From Marasmius tenuissimus (Eukaryota > Basidiomycota > Agaricomycetes > Agaricales > Marasmiaceae), in NCBI GenBank assembly GCA_029532415.1, contig JAQOTA010000071.1, positions 620,001 to 684,000 on the forward strand: a stretch of 64,000 bases of DNA, given 5' to 3'. The notes beneath the pieces are model-generated. The model did not search any database. It was not told the DNA's origin and saw only the letters and a list, made by a program, of their open reading frames with translations. Shown here in pieces: positions 10,023 through 22,505 of the stretch. A program made the translations under genes and the position numbers. Numbering within the stretch: the first letter of the stretch is position 1; the number at the start of each line of letters is the position of its first letter.

Positions 10023-10518
10023 TATTTGCCAACAACATGGCAAGCTACTGACCCATGTCTCCCAACCTGGCCGCCGGTGGCCATTCCTTAAATACTCGGG
10101 ACCCGTCCGAGGGGTTTTGCCGATGGCTAAGGCGACTATCTTCGATATAAGACCACTGGGCAAAAGAAAAAAATTGTCTTGTGTGCTAGTGCTAAGATAC
10201 AGGTGCTGTGATTGTGCTGTGATTGTGCTGTGGTAGGAAGAGACTCACTGCTTACAGTACAGGTGCCTGCCATGATGATAGTGAGTTTCCCACGGGGACT
10301 CAATCGTCTGGATTGCTATAGATGAACAAACTATACTTCGTCAACGCCCCGTTGCGATGTGGAGGTAAGATCGAAGACTTACCGTCATGAACTACAGAAC
10401 GGTGAAGCTCATATCCTATGAATCGGGTAACATCTAGCATGAACTTGTACGGGACGCTGGGAAAATCGTTTGTTGGTGTATCAGATCATCAATGAGCCGT
10501 GCTCAATGGAGTATTAGT
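10023..10518. other. Transposon to GH76 gap; 3' flank of first GH76 gene
   Basis: No gene seen. An 11-bp tandem repeat (TGCTGTGATTG, about 2.7 copies) lies near 10203-10232. The segment from here to the GH76 stop resembles the region downstream of the second GH76 gene, sharing GTACAGGTGCC and GTTTCCCACG..GACTCA, so the duplication included 3' flank. Confidence 0.6.
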
Positions 10519-12983
10519 TCAAATGCAGAAAACATTCACATCGTCCAATACCAAGCTTTGAGTACTATATACGGCACTTCTATGATACTCTGGAGGGCTC
10601 TCGTCCGCGTCCCACCGCTCATTCCTCAATCTTTGGTTCAGAATCGTTACGAGTTCCGCTGTGGTCGCCTCGTGTGCACGACTGGACCAGGACTCTGGTG
10701 CGTTTGTTATCGAGGCCGAAGCCGTGCTTTGTGCAATGCCAGGGTTGGCTGTAGACATCCGTCTTCCATATTTACCCGACCGGAAAGGCAAAGAGGTGGG
10801 GACCAATGGGGGCATCGAGGAGGTCATTGTTGGATACGGCACTGCGGCAGGCGGAGACTGCAACTGGCCTCGTCGGCGCACATAATAGTAGAGTCCAGCA
10901 ACAATCAGAAGAAGCCCCAATATGCCTCCCACTACCCCGCCAACTATCGCCCCGATAGGAGCTCGACTGCCAGCGCCAGTAGTGTGATCATCGGAATCAT
11001 CGCTCCCACCGTGGTCGCTGGACGTGACATTATCGCCTGATATCACTCCGCCCAGTAGCGTGGTGATGGCCAATAACTGATAATTTGGGTTGAAGCGGGT
11101 ATCAGGCAGCAATTCCGTTCCGTATAGATTTTGGGCATTGCTGGCGAATGTAGCTCGGTCCATAAGAGCTTTATACTAATGCTCATTCAGAAAAAGTATA
11201 CATGGAACCTATGGAGAAGGAACACTCGCCTGGACGCCCAAATAAGCCTGGAGAAACGTCCTCAAATCTGAGGGAGTGCGGTCGCTGACGATCAAGTCAT
11301 GGTAGCTACGCAGCAAACCCTGGGTCGCAGCCGTAACATTGGCATCGTTGCCTTTAGTCGAGGGCCGAGCCCTTTCCGTATCTAAGCTAGGTGTCAGTCT
11401 TACTATTGAGATGCCGGACATTCAGTGTCGTTACCAAGGACGCCATCGGGGGTGTTCCAATCTTTGAGGAGAGCGGTACTCCGAGCCATCTCTCTCAGCC
11501 TTGAACAAGAACGCTCAGTCAGCAGGTCGAAGTGTGAGCAGACCACACCCACATGTCCATCAAAGAACTGTTTTTCGACACCAATGCGAAAGCCGACAAT
11601 GCTTGCATGGAGTATCCGGCATCGAACAACGAAATAGTGGGGTCATCACCGGATGGGCAATCCTTCACGTCTGGCCGTATCCAGTTGCGGAACATCCCAT
11701 CTCCTTTGTAGAGTGCGGTTAGCATAAACTCAGTCTGCTCCTTCGCCGAGTCGATGTAAGTTTGATCCACGTCGGAGGCTATATCAGCGAGTGAGACGGT
11801 AAGCCTGCACAGAAATAGAGCTCAGGTGCCCAGGTTTCGGACAAGGAAGAGTAAGCTCGCGCCTCAGATGTCCCCTGTTAAACCGTTATCGTTCAGCAAG
11901 TTCAGATGCGTCGAGAATCGATGAGAAATCTCACGCTGTGGAGATCAACGTTATCCATAAGTCATTGGCATCTGGAACCTATATGGCCCGTTAGTCACGT
12001 CGATGGGACAATCTGCGGCCGGGTCAGCTATGCTCACCCCGTCTTGGAAGGTCCCACCCGCGAACGTGAAATTGAAATCCCCTTGCAGGACACATTCAAG
12101 ATAATTAGCGTCAAGGTAATTCTGTTTGGCAGAGCAAGCGGCTCACTGTCGGGCGTATTCGAGCAGTTCAGGAAGATCGCGGAGGAGTTCACCGTTGGTT
12201 TCGCCGGCGATTTGCCTGCCCGCACATCGGCTTGAGAGATAGTCAATCTTTGACTAGAATTCCAATAGTCCTTTGCTATATGCAAGAATCCCTCATCTTG
12301 ATATGCTAGGTAGGCACGGGTGGCCGCGTATGCGTAGGAGCTATGGCACAAAATGGAGTGTTCTGAGCAATACGGCCTCTTCGAAAGATGACGGGCTTAG
12401 AGCAAGCTCACAGCTTGTTTATGACCTAAGGAAAACCCCGCATGCGAATGGCGTATAAGGATAATGCACTTGTTGAAAATGACTAACGGTAACTCACACG
12501 GCTGTATCAAAGAGTGAAAATCAAGTCACTGGGCAAAATAATCTGGCCAGGGTGGCTATTATGACTCACCGATCCTGTAGGGCAGCTTGCGGGTCCAACC
12601 GCTCGAGAGCAGGGAGGTAACGTTTTTTAGCAACATCCTTGTATTTGGTTTGGTTTGTCAAGATATCAAAGTCTGCCAAACGAGCCAGAAGCTCCCCATA
12701 GGGCCAAAAATTATCGGTCGGAAGGTCGTCGTTGGCCCCATTTACGAAGAACGCGTCTGATAGCAGGAAGGCGTCGATCGCTGCTCCTGTAAGGTTGATT
12801 CGTTCTTCGCGTGAGGCGTTGCTGGACTCCTAGACCGCCACAGACGCATGATGTTAGCTAATGCAGTCCCAGCATTGCTATCAGTGAAAGACGTACATCC
12901 CAGAACGAAGGCACACTCAGTTCCTTACCCCACGCAGCAAGGACGAGCGACGAAAGGAGATACCAGCTGAGGAGGATAAACAT
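10519..12983 (-). CDS. GH76-like membrane-anchored glycoside hydrolase, copy 1
   Basis: GH76 enzymes act on alpha-1,6-mannan or remodel the wall. This copy has a signal peptide (MFILLSWYLLSSLVLAAWG), family landmarks RLADFDILTNQTKYKDV, SYAYAATRAYLAYQDEGF, FTFAGGTF and ATQGLLRSYHDLI, then one transmembrane helix (IGAIVGGVVGGILGLLLIV) and a cytosolic tail ending near SPPEYHRSA. The predicted topology is a wall-facing domain anchored in the plasma membrane. Early exons are 12983-12897, 12829-12570, 12501-12498 (4 nt), 12425-12412 (14 nt), 12340-12147, 12081-12038, 11978-11935 and 11874-11863 (12 nt). Two introns appear to use GC donors (at 11862 and 11229). I do not see the Tyr-Asp-Asp type catalytic motif of bacterial GH76, so activity is uncertain. 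It is a tandem paralogue of the gene at 14790-17187. Confidence 0.75.
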
Positions 12984-14789
12984 AGTCTAAGTGAAACTGT
13001 GTAGAGAGCAGGTTCAAGTGCGCATTGAGTAACATCCCTGACTGCAAAGTATATTTACAAGGATCCAATAGTACCCGGATCTCCTCTGTTCTATCTTCGA
13101 GCATTCCATCAGCCGGGTGACTTGCTTCGATCTTGTTTCGCCATAAGGTTCATGATATGCTGCATCGGTGTTCGCTCCGTGTGGGTAGCATCGGTGTTCA
13201 ATATATTGGAAGACACATGGCGACACCCTTAAACTTGTTGAGCGAACCGCGTCAATGATTCCTGAGCGATGTCACCTGCGCTTCTTGAGCAAGTGACTTG
13301 CTGGAAGAGAAATTGCGCGGCATTCCCCCGAGTCTCCAGGCACTATGTGCGCTTCCTGTCCAGTCACTGCCACCCAAGAATTGCGATATTGTCATGGTGG
13401 CGGTTGTCGGCATAGACTCCGTTGAGGATTTGTTGGAAAACCGTCGGTAGCAGTGGAAAACGTTGATATCCGACGAGTTCCGACAAGCAGGAAGGATTTG
13501 ATTTCCGTTTCGTCGACCAACCGGCGTATTATCGAATGTCCTTCCCAGAGATTGTAAAATGATACATACGTGAATTGCTTGTCTTGCAGACCTGAAAATA
13601 ACACCTCAGGATATCAGAAGCCCAGAGCCATAGAACCGACTTACCACGACTTGAATACCGTCGCCTTAACTTTCACTCAACGTCGGCCAGGCATAAACTT
13701 GAAACTTGCAAGCGATGTGCTAATGGAGGTCATGCCGATGTGAATCTGACCGGCGAGTCCTGGTCGTTTTTCAAATGAGGGTGCCCAAGTGCAAGGAGAG
13801 CTGTGTGACCAAACAGAAAGCGATTCGCGTCGATGATACGTTTCAGATTCTTCTAGCACTCTGAATCTGACATGTCATTGGGCGAAGACCGCTGGGTCTG
13901 CAGTTTCAAGGCGGGGATATTGGGGATGCAAGCGTTGGCGCTGTGTACGAGTGGTGTACGGATGCGGAACGTCAGAAAACCGTCGAGCGATCAACGCAAA
14001 CTTTCGCGGGTGCTATGATTTCCTGCCGAATTCAAGGCCCCAGAAGGGTATGATTTGTCTCGTCCCAATCATTCGACCCAATCCTCTGCTCTCATATATC
14101 TCTCTCTCACTCCACCTGTCGACATACACCTCTTAGATTCAACACAGCATCCAAGACGGGGGTACCACCATGGTATTTTGAATCAAGAGTGCGAACAAGA
14201 GAGGCGGTCGTATCCCTTGAATGCTCGCGGGGGAACTGGAAGGTATCAATATCGAAAGCTATATGGGGCCGAAGCTCTAGTCAATCAATAGCTGTGATTG
14301 CTTTGAGCTCTACCAACAACGGCAGCGTCTAACAGTGCACATTTGACGATGAAGCGTGGAGTGCATGGGATAGGTGAAGCTGAATAGCATGGGACGTAAC
14401 AGGGATATTTTCGAGCGACACACGAAAGTTGCGCTGCGTAGGCTGTAGCTGACATGGGTTTCTTCAACTTTCAAGCAAGGAATACTGGATTCGATGAGAT
14501 GACAGCGTTATTTGTGCTGTGCTGTGCTGGGTACAGGTGCCGCGTAGAAACTTGGAAGTGGGTGAAGGAGAAGAGGGTCCTGCTGATTGGGTTTCCCACG
14601 CGACTCAGTAACAACTGCTGCCGAGGTTTTTGCCCGTTGCGAGAAGAAAAACCCTGGAGCCTGTCGCAAACGGTTCTTATATCATACTCATACGGTACTG
14701 TAGAGACATATATATCGGAGCACATTGTATAGTGTCCGTGAGCATTACAGTGCTCGAGGGAGATTAGCCGACAGTCTCGCAGAGTCCCG
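12984..14789. other. Intergenic region between the GH76 copies
   Basis: About 1.8 kb. Short minus-strand frames near 13392-13604 and 13677-13859 have no recognisable domain and no convincing splice partners. The right end (about 14505-14789) resembles the 3' flank of the first copy. It should also contain the promoter of copy 1. Confidence 0.55.
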
Positions 14790-17187
14790 TCAGACTCTAC
14801 TTCCCGCTTGACTTCTATACTCCGGAGGGCTCTCATGAGCATCCCACTGACCACTATTCGTGTTGCGAGGTTCAATCCCCAGTCTCTGGTTCAACAACGT
14901 CACGAGCTCCGCGGTAGTCGCCTCGCGCGAATGCGTGGATTGGAGTCGGAACTCTGGGGCGGAGCCGAGCGGTGTGAGTACCAAGGACTCGGAAGCTGAG
15001 GTACCTGCGATGCTACGGCTTGCCAGAGGCCCAGGAGGCATCCATTTTTTATGTTTACCCTGTTGAAAAGGCAAAAACGGCGGGGGTGGCATCGGGGAAG
15101 TCATGGCCAGGTATGGCTCCACGGCAGGCGACTCCATCTGCCCGGAATGTCGTCGGCGAAGGGAACAGCAACCTGCTGCCACAACTAGAACGAGGCCCGC
15201 AACACCGCCTACCACGCCACCAACTATCACTCCAATGGGGGGTCGACCGTGATTAACATCATTGCTCGCTCTGGGGTCGTTAGGCGTCACGTCCGTACTG
15301 TCGTCCTCTGATATCACCCCGCCCAGCAGTGTAGTGATAGCTCGCATTTGAGTGTTGTTACTGAACTGAGTTGTAGAGGTGAATCCTGGTCCGTACATGT
15401 TTTGGGCACTGCTGGCAAAAGTGGTTTGGTCTACGAGAGCATTGTACTGACACTGACATTGAGCACCCACACCAACCACACAAAAAGTAATCCACTCACT
15501 TGGACCGCCAAATAGCGTCGAGTATACGTCTTCAAATCCGAGGCGCTACTATCTCCTATAGCCAGTTCGTAGACGCTCCGAAGGAGTTGTTGCGTCAAAT
15601 TTTCGTTGTCCGAGTCTTCAGCACGGGTTGCCTCTTTGGTCTTTCGAGTATCTTGCACACATATCAGCTTTGTAAAGGCGACTGAAGATCCTACTCACCA
15701 AGAACACCATCAGAGGTGTGCCACGGACCACTGGAGTTTGTTGCATAACGAGTGATGTCTCTGAGACTTGGAAAATGGGGATACTCAGTTACGAAGATCG
15801 TGATCAACGAAGGCGCTTACTCATTCATGAGGGAGCTATTTCCTGTGGCCAATGCCAGAAGTGACAACGACTGTAGGGAGACAGCAGCGTCGCCCACGAC
15901 AAGCCATGGGACGTCAATAAGTAGTGGGCAAGTTGAATCACTACGCACTTGCGCGTAGTTGGTGAAAACTCCGTCGCCTTTGTAAAGTACAGTGAGCATG
16001 AAATTCGCCATCTGTCTTGCTAAGCCAATGTACGTTTGATTCAGGTTGGATGGTAGAACAGCGAGCGAGATAGTAAGCCTGTTAGGAATGGGTTGAGGGC
16101 CGACTCGAGCGGCAGAGGGTCATGATAACATACGTCAAATAGTCACTGTTGGACAGATTGTTGGATAAGTCAGAGGCTTTGAACCCAACTGAAAACCTCA
16201 CGCTGTTACGCCAATTGTCATGAGGAGGTCGTTGTCATCGATCTGCTCGAACCATTCAATTCGGCCTGGTTCATCTCTCAGTACTCTACCTACTTACTGC
16301 ATTGTGGAACGTCCCGCCAGCAAGTGTGTATTGTTCTAACACATCGGGTGCATTAGCGCCATACATTTCATACCAGAACTTGAATCGGTCACTCACTGTC
16401 GGTCGTTCGGCAAGTCAAACTGACGGTAGAGTTGATTGTTGTACTTTTAGCCGACGAACTGTTTGACCTTACGTCTGCGTCCGAGAGCGTCAAGCCCCGC
16501 GAGGAAGTCCAAAAATCCTTTGCGATGTTCAAGAATACTTCATCTCGATACGCGAGGTATGCGCGGATAGCTGCGTAGGCATAACGACTAAGAATCTTAT
16601 TTGAGGCTACACAGCTTCTTGGAGATACAAAATAGACTTACAACTTGTTACTGATCTGTGTGAAAATGTTGACGATCAATCCTGCTCACTCTAGTGAGCA
16701 ATATCACTTACGACGCTACCATGATGAATAGTCAATATCCACCCTGATCAGCACCATGTTCTTTTGGTACTCACTTCTCGTCCGGTTTCAGTCGCTGGAG
16801 GGCCGGAAGATAGTGACGGTAGACAACGTCCTTGTATCTGGTTTGGTTCGTATAAATGTCGAAGTCTGATATTCTGGCCAGAAATTCCCCATAGGGCCAG
16901 GAAACATGAGGAAGCTCTCTTGCCTGCGCGTTGGACAGGATAAAAAAGTTGTCTGATGCGATGAATGCGTCGATTGCTGCTGCCGTGCGATTGATCTTTT
17001 CTCCGCGAGTGGATACCAGGGTGGAGTTCTGAACCGGCGAGGCCCATGGGCACGAAATGTAAGTATGACATTGACTTCACAGTAAAATACGCACACTCCA
17101 TGTTGAAGGCACAGTCAGTTCTTCGCTCTGCACAAGGACTTGAAAGGCGAGGTACGCAAAGAAATACCAGGTGATCAGGATCGTCAT
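14790..17187 (-). CDS. GH76-like membrane-anchored glycoside hydrolase, copy 2
   Basis: Paralogue of the gene at 10519-12983 on the same strand. It has a signal peptide (MTILITWYFFAYLAFQVLVQ) and the landmarks WPYGEFLARISDFDIYTNQT, FRYAYAAIRAYLAYRDEVF, YTLAGGTF and QMANFMLTVLYKGDGVF. These are followed by VQYNALVDQTTF, one membrane helix (IGVIVGGVVGGVAGLVLVV) and a tail with ELVTLLNQRL and HESPPEY. Exons include 17187-17095, 17028-16775, a 4-nt microexon 16715-16712, a 14-nt microexon 16655-16642, and a 12-nt microexon 16145-16134, at the same places as in copy 1. Here the introns I checked all use GT donors. Function is inferred as cell-wall mannan processing. No stop or frameshift was seen. 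Confidence 0.75.
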
Positions 17188-18044
17188 GAAGCTCTGTGAA
17201 AAATGGATCGGTGTGCATATCATCGTTCAAGGTATATATCCAAGAGCAACCGCTGGTTCCACTGTAAGCCCGATTGCTGTATCTCAAAACACGTTAGTTT
17301 GGTTAGTTCGTCAATCAAACGGATAGCTCATGAGTGTCGGTTTGAGGTTGGCGTGTGGCGCGGGAAATGTGAACGCCTGATACCGGGGAAAAGGATGGGC
17401 CGAATGAACCACTTCTGCTTGCACTAACCGGACATGTCATTGATCGCTGAGCATTGTCGACTGTACTTGATCAGAAAAGTCACTCGAATACGGACGAGTC
17501 ATGGTCTGGCATTGATCGAGAGCATGACTACGCGCGTGCTCTACATGTCGTACTGGCTGGTATAGCCGGATGAGATCGATAGGACCCAGACCCGGTCAAG
17601 CTTCGCGGTTCCACAACTCCTACTTCTCGATGCCCTTGCCCAAGCCTTACAGAGAACCAACCTCATCAGGCAAGTATCCACGCAGATGTAACACAACTCA
17701 CGGAAGTCTCACCCCTGGCGTAGATGTGCCAGAAATCGTCGAGCATTGCCACTCATCGAATTGTGATTCCCTTCAGCGACTAGGTACGAGTTTATTGCAA
17801 AGGAATTCCGATAGACATTGTCTCGATGTGCACCCAGCGCCCTGCAGTCTTGGCAATGGGACGCTGTGAATCTTCATAAAATAGAGTTGGGCAAAGATTC
17901 GAGACTTGGAACGATGCATTTTGTGAGGATGAGGACCACGGGATGCGCTGAGCCAGTCCTATTTGAGGGTACGGAAACGCCAGGTGGTAAGGGTGGTGCA
18001 ACAGGCTCGCCTCCTTTGATGGTACGCCGGCTGACCGTATACTT
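17188..18044. other. Intergenic region between GH76 copy 2 and RTC1
   Basis: Promoter side of the GH76 gene and 3' side of RTC1. No supported gene, RNA or repeat was seen here. Confidence 0.55.
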
Positions 18045-21000
18045 CTACAATGTCTGGCCATCCGATAAGCCATTCACTTTCGCAACCCAACAATAATGCC
18101 CACACCCAGCAGCACACGGACGGCCAACCAGCCGGGAAACTTTGGTCAAGGTATGTATGGCACCACCACCATCGCTGGAGGCGTCCACAGTACCGTAACC
18201 GGACAATCCATCGTCTGCCGTGTTGCCTGTGACATTTGTGGCATTAGTTGTATTTGTTGCTACAGTGTCAATGCTTGCTCGGGACGATATTGTTGAACGT
18301 GATGAAGCTAGACCTAACGCTTTCGTACTCGTGATGTTGTCGTTTTCAGACGACGATGTATTAGTTGGAGTCTGTGCTTGAGCGACTGCGGAATGGGGGA
18401 CGGGCTCCATTGCCCGTTGTGAGTAGTATTGTGAATAACACGTTTGATGACCTCCGTGCGCACAAACCGAGCATTGAAACAGAACACCGCGCACCGGCAG
18501 GCGGCTGTAACAATCGTGGTCACGATCAGAACAAGAGAATTTGGATAGGCATAGTTCGTACCATATACTGCAAATGCTAGTAGTCCTGCGGCACCTGGGA
18601 CAATAGGTATAGCCCGGGCGCGATAGATAAGCTTGACCCGGTGTGACGATGAAAGGCTTTCGACAGCGCCCGCAGGCAGTGTATATGGTCGTTTCTAGCT
18701 GCGGAACATGTCAACATCAAGTTTCCCAAGACAGGAGTGATAGTTGATACCAATGTCAAGGAACGTATGTCTTCGATATGCGAATACTTCCTAACATATG
18801 CCGCGTATACATGTAGCTTCAATCGACTGAGACGCTCTAACCAATGGCTATCAATAACACTGATAAGACGATTGACTGGAAGCAGCCCACCTATGTAGCT
18901 GTCGATGAAAGCTAGTCGACGCCGACGTCGAATCTGCAACTCGTTTGGCACCACGATCGCCAGCATTGCGCACAATTGGACATCGCCCTAAGTAGACTCG
19001 GGAGTAAGAACCCAAGCCCGATATGAAGGAGACTTCAACTCACCTCGTCTGCAAACACGTCAATGGATTCTCGCAACGAAGACCACACGATCTCTCGGTA
19101 CCTTTCTTCCTCCTCCAGAATTGATAGTTGCTGTCTATGAGATAGCGAAGATTCCCTCGACTCGACCTTCGCCTTTTGCGCCCTACTCTCCTCCTCTCCG
19201 TTCAGCACCAGCTCGGATATTGCAAGAGACTTTTCTCGATTATGCTTTGGCTTAGCCGACCGTAACTCCTGAGTAGTCTCATCAGACTTCAACCTCGCAC
19301 TGGCGAGCTGATCCTCCTGTTCCCTCATCATATCGGCGGTCAAAGCTGTAACCGTCTTGATACTCGTGGATGAGTCATGCCGTAAGATCGACCTGGTGGA
19401 TTTCTTTGAAGTCATCGTCTGGACTGAAACCATCGTCGAGCTCCGACTTCTCGTCTTGATTCTCGCCGACGACGCCCGACGACTAGAAGCCGATCGTTTC
19501 CACTTGGATGCTGGATCTCCTTCACTATCCGTGGAACGAGGAGAAGGCGAAGCTTCGTCCTCAGCATCGTCTTTCCCATCTGTTCCACCCCCGTCTTCAA
19601 CTTGTGACCATTGCTGGCTGGTGACTCTCGATAACGGACTCGGATGAGATACCCTGATAGGCGCTAATGCGGGAGATATCAACGGTCGCAGCATGATAGG
19701 CTCCTCTTCCTCGTGAACGACACTTTCCCCAACCGACCCTCCTCGCATCCGAACTCCCCTCCACTCCCACTACCAGAGTCGGAGTCGGAGTCATCGAGCG
19801 CACCCTCACCAACATGTCGAAGGCTCGACGTACTTGGACTTGCGCTGTGAGTTGAGCTTGATGGTCGACGAGGAGCTGAAGGCCGTCGGCTGATGGGCGG
19901 GGGCCTGATACCAGTCGCGCTCGCAGGATCGATAGAATTTCGTCTTCCCAAATGCGAGAACCTTCGGGAAGAAGAGGATAAAGGTGTAGGTGGAAGGCCA
20001 CTGAGGACTTGTCGAGGAGACGTATTCGTTGAGGATGACGGCGTGTAGAACGTCTTCCTTCCCCCGGAAAGACTTCGTTGTTGGTAAGAGTTAGGGGAGT
20101 TCACCCTCTCAGAACTGTGATCCGACACTCGTCCCGGACTGTCCTTGTCGTGTGAATGATTGAAGCCTGAGATACCAGCTGGAGCTGAAACAGAGTGGCT
20201 TAGGGTGGCTGACTGGGGTCCTGGGCTTTGGTGACGAGACTGAGAATTCTCAGCAGACAGGTCCGGTAGCACTGTTGCCAGAGATGTCTCGACAAGGAGC
20301 CACACTTGTGCAGCTTGATATTGACCAGCATCGAAAGCTACCTACAGGGTATGTCGGTGAGCTCAAAAAAAAGGTGTGACAGACCACTGCATCGACACAC
20401 CTGCGCATTATAGGCACAAACCTCCTTCCGATCCTCTCCTTCGAGAATATACTCCTTGGCTAACCTGGTGAACACTGCGGTGTCTTCCATCGAGTCTGCA
20501 CTTCGGAAGGATCCAACATTTTGAGAAACCGGGATGAAAGAGGGATCGCCCAGGGCTTTCTGGTCGCTCTTGCGGTTTTCGTTTGGCCGTTCTTCAGGTT
20601 TCCTGTGGCTTCAGTTAGAGCCAAAGTAGACAAATAAAAAGGCAATGAGAGATAGACATACACATCATCATACGGCACCTCGTCATCCTCCTTCCTTCCT
20701 GCAACAAAAGTCAACCCACCCCCAGCCTCCCACCCAACCGCGACCCTCTGTACAGCATCGATGGGCCTCGTCGCATCCCTCAAATCAATCTGCGAAAACA
20801 TTCCCGAGTAATGTTGTCCCCAAACCACATGCGGATCATCACCGAAACAGATGTCGGTGAGACCACCATCAACAGCGCTCCCTGTAATCTGCCACTTTGC
20901 GATCCAACCGCGACGACAGTCCCATATCTCGGCGAGGTCTCCTGCTCCTGAGGTGCTACCTGAGGCTGTGATTCTGGGAGAACCGGTTGGAGTGATATTG

Positions 21001-22505
21001 CTGCCGGCTACTGCGGCGTAGCTTCTTGTTCGTGGGGTACCGCCAGTCAGTGTGGACGCGGTCGTCTCGTTGTAAAGGTCAAGACCCAGACCAACGTTTG
21101 GGCTTTTCCTGGAGGTTGAAGTGGATGGAGGTTGGAGAGAAGACGGGAGACCAGTCATAGGTATCGTGGGGGTGGACATGTCAGGGTTACTGCCCGCGCC
21201 AAAATCGGCATTGGAGACTATGGCAATTTCGCATTCGTAGGAAGGACGCCATAGAGCACGTCGGACAGGGAACGATGTATGGAGGGTATAGGCAGGTTTG
21301 TGTGATATGTGTCCATGAGAGCGACCAGGCTGTGTGAGATCCCATACCTACGAAACTCGTAAAAATCGGGAAAAGCAACACAGAAGATCGAACGCACCTT
21401 GACCGTACGATCCAATCCACCACTCACGATCCACCCGTAGTTATTCCCCGTGTTTTCTGAAGTATTTCCGGAGGTACTGCACCAATCCAGTGAAGTGACG
21501 GACCCAGTGTGGGCAACTGGAATCCTATCAAGCCTCCCTCGCTGACCGATCTTCAAGTCCCATCTATATGTAGTTAGCATGCTACATCCCCTCTACTACG
21601 ATGGCCGCACCGAAAAATGTTTCCGTTGTCAAGTCCGACCGCTGCTTGAAGGGGTTGAAAGACCACGGGTGAGAAGGCGACTCCTCTAAGGCCAGTTGGA
21701 TGATGAATGCGAATGATGGACTTTCTCAGGTCACGAAGATCCTGAAAGAAATCATTGCTTAGAAGATGAGCATAACCCCCAGACTTGGATGGGAACCGGC
21801 TCACCCATACTCGAAGATCGCCGTCTGAAGAACCAGTGAGGCAGTAATTCGGGACGAGTGATGACACGCGAACAGTGTGAATCGATCTTAGATGGTCCTT
21901 CGCTCGACGTTCTGCTCAGAGATTCAGCAGAGTAGAGCCAGACAGTTGGATCTCCCGCACCGTACTTGGTGGAACCAGTCTTATTCAGATCCCACATCAG
22001 CAGCTCTCCATTCCGTGCGCTTGTAAGGACCTTGTCGCTGTACTCTAACAGTCATTTAGCTTCCTGAAACACAAGAGAGCTCTAAGGAAACTTACGACCA
22101 TGACACCAAGCTGCGTCTGTGAATGCACTATCAACCTTCAGCCCGCTGCCTTCCCAGAAGTTCTTTGAAGCTTCGATTCGATGACCCCCTCTCCCGACAA
22201 AGGACTTGTGATTCATATTATTCTCCTCCTGTGACGATGTTTCGGAAATCCGGAGAAGTCTCAAAGCTATCGCGGTAACGTGTCAGGTCGACCTCGGAGA
22301 AGGTGGTCATGAGGAGCATACATTCTTTGCCAGCAACCACACATCGTTGACCATCTGGTGCCTTTGCTATTGCCCCTCCTCCAATGGAACAAACTCGAGG
22401 TAGGCGAACATTACGCGTCGGGCCTTGATAGACAGAACTTTGGGACTCGTATATCGCGTCGAGAGCGCCTGATGTTGGGAAATGAGGTGTATTAGCCCCG
22501 CTCAT
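18045..22505 (-). CDS. RTC1: RTC1/WDR24 orthologue, SEA (GATOR2) complex subunit
   Basis: WDR24 (yeast Rtc1/Sea2) is a subunit of the vacuole-associated SEA/GATOR2 complex that controls TORC1 in response to amino acids. The start is ATG 22505-22503; exon 1 ends at 22322. The N-terminal half is a WD40 propeller, with LMWDLNK, GSSDGDLRVW and DWCSTSG..GGLDRTVKV visible. A disordered Ser-rich linker follows. The C-terminal part is the Zn-binding RING-like region: EVQLCAMLAIVVPNELQIR, HVYAAYVRKYSH, LPVRGVLFQCSVCAHGGHQ and RPCAAGCGHYCW. About 15 introns are expected. The frame breaks once near 19,745-19,800: upstream exons end in an acidic Ser-rich run, while downstream exons (GESVVHEEEEPIMLRPL) are shifted by one base. 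A 56-nt intron with a purine-rich GAG acceptor could explain it, or a missing G in a G-run. Confidence 0.85.

Noticed and set aside
5285..10100. Terminal inverted repeats and target duplication of the Plavaka element
   Set aside because: No matching terminal pair could be aligned by eye; the ends are left open rather than guessed.
10203..10232. 11-bp tandem repeat considered as CRISPR-like or minisatellite
   Set aside because: Under three copies with no spacers; a simple low-copy repeat in a 3' flank.
13392..13859. Minus-strand open frames between the GH76 genes
   Set aside because: Short, no domain, no signal peptide, no splice partners that extend them.
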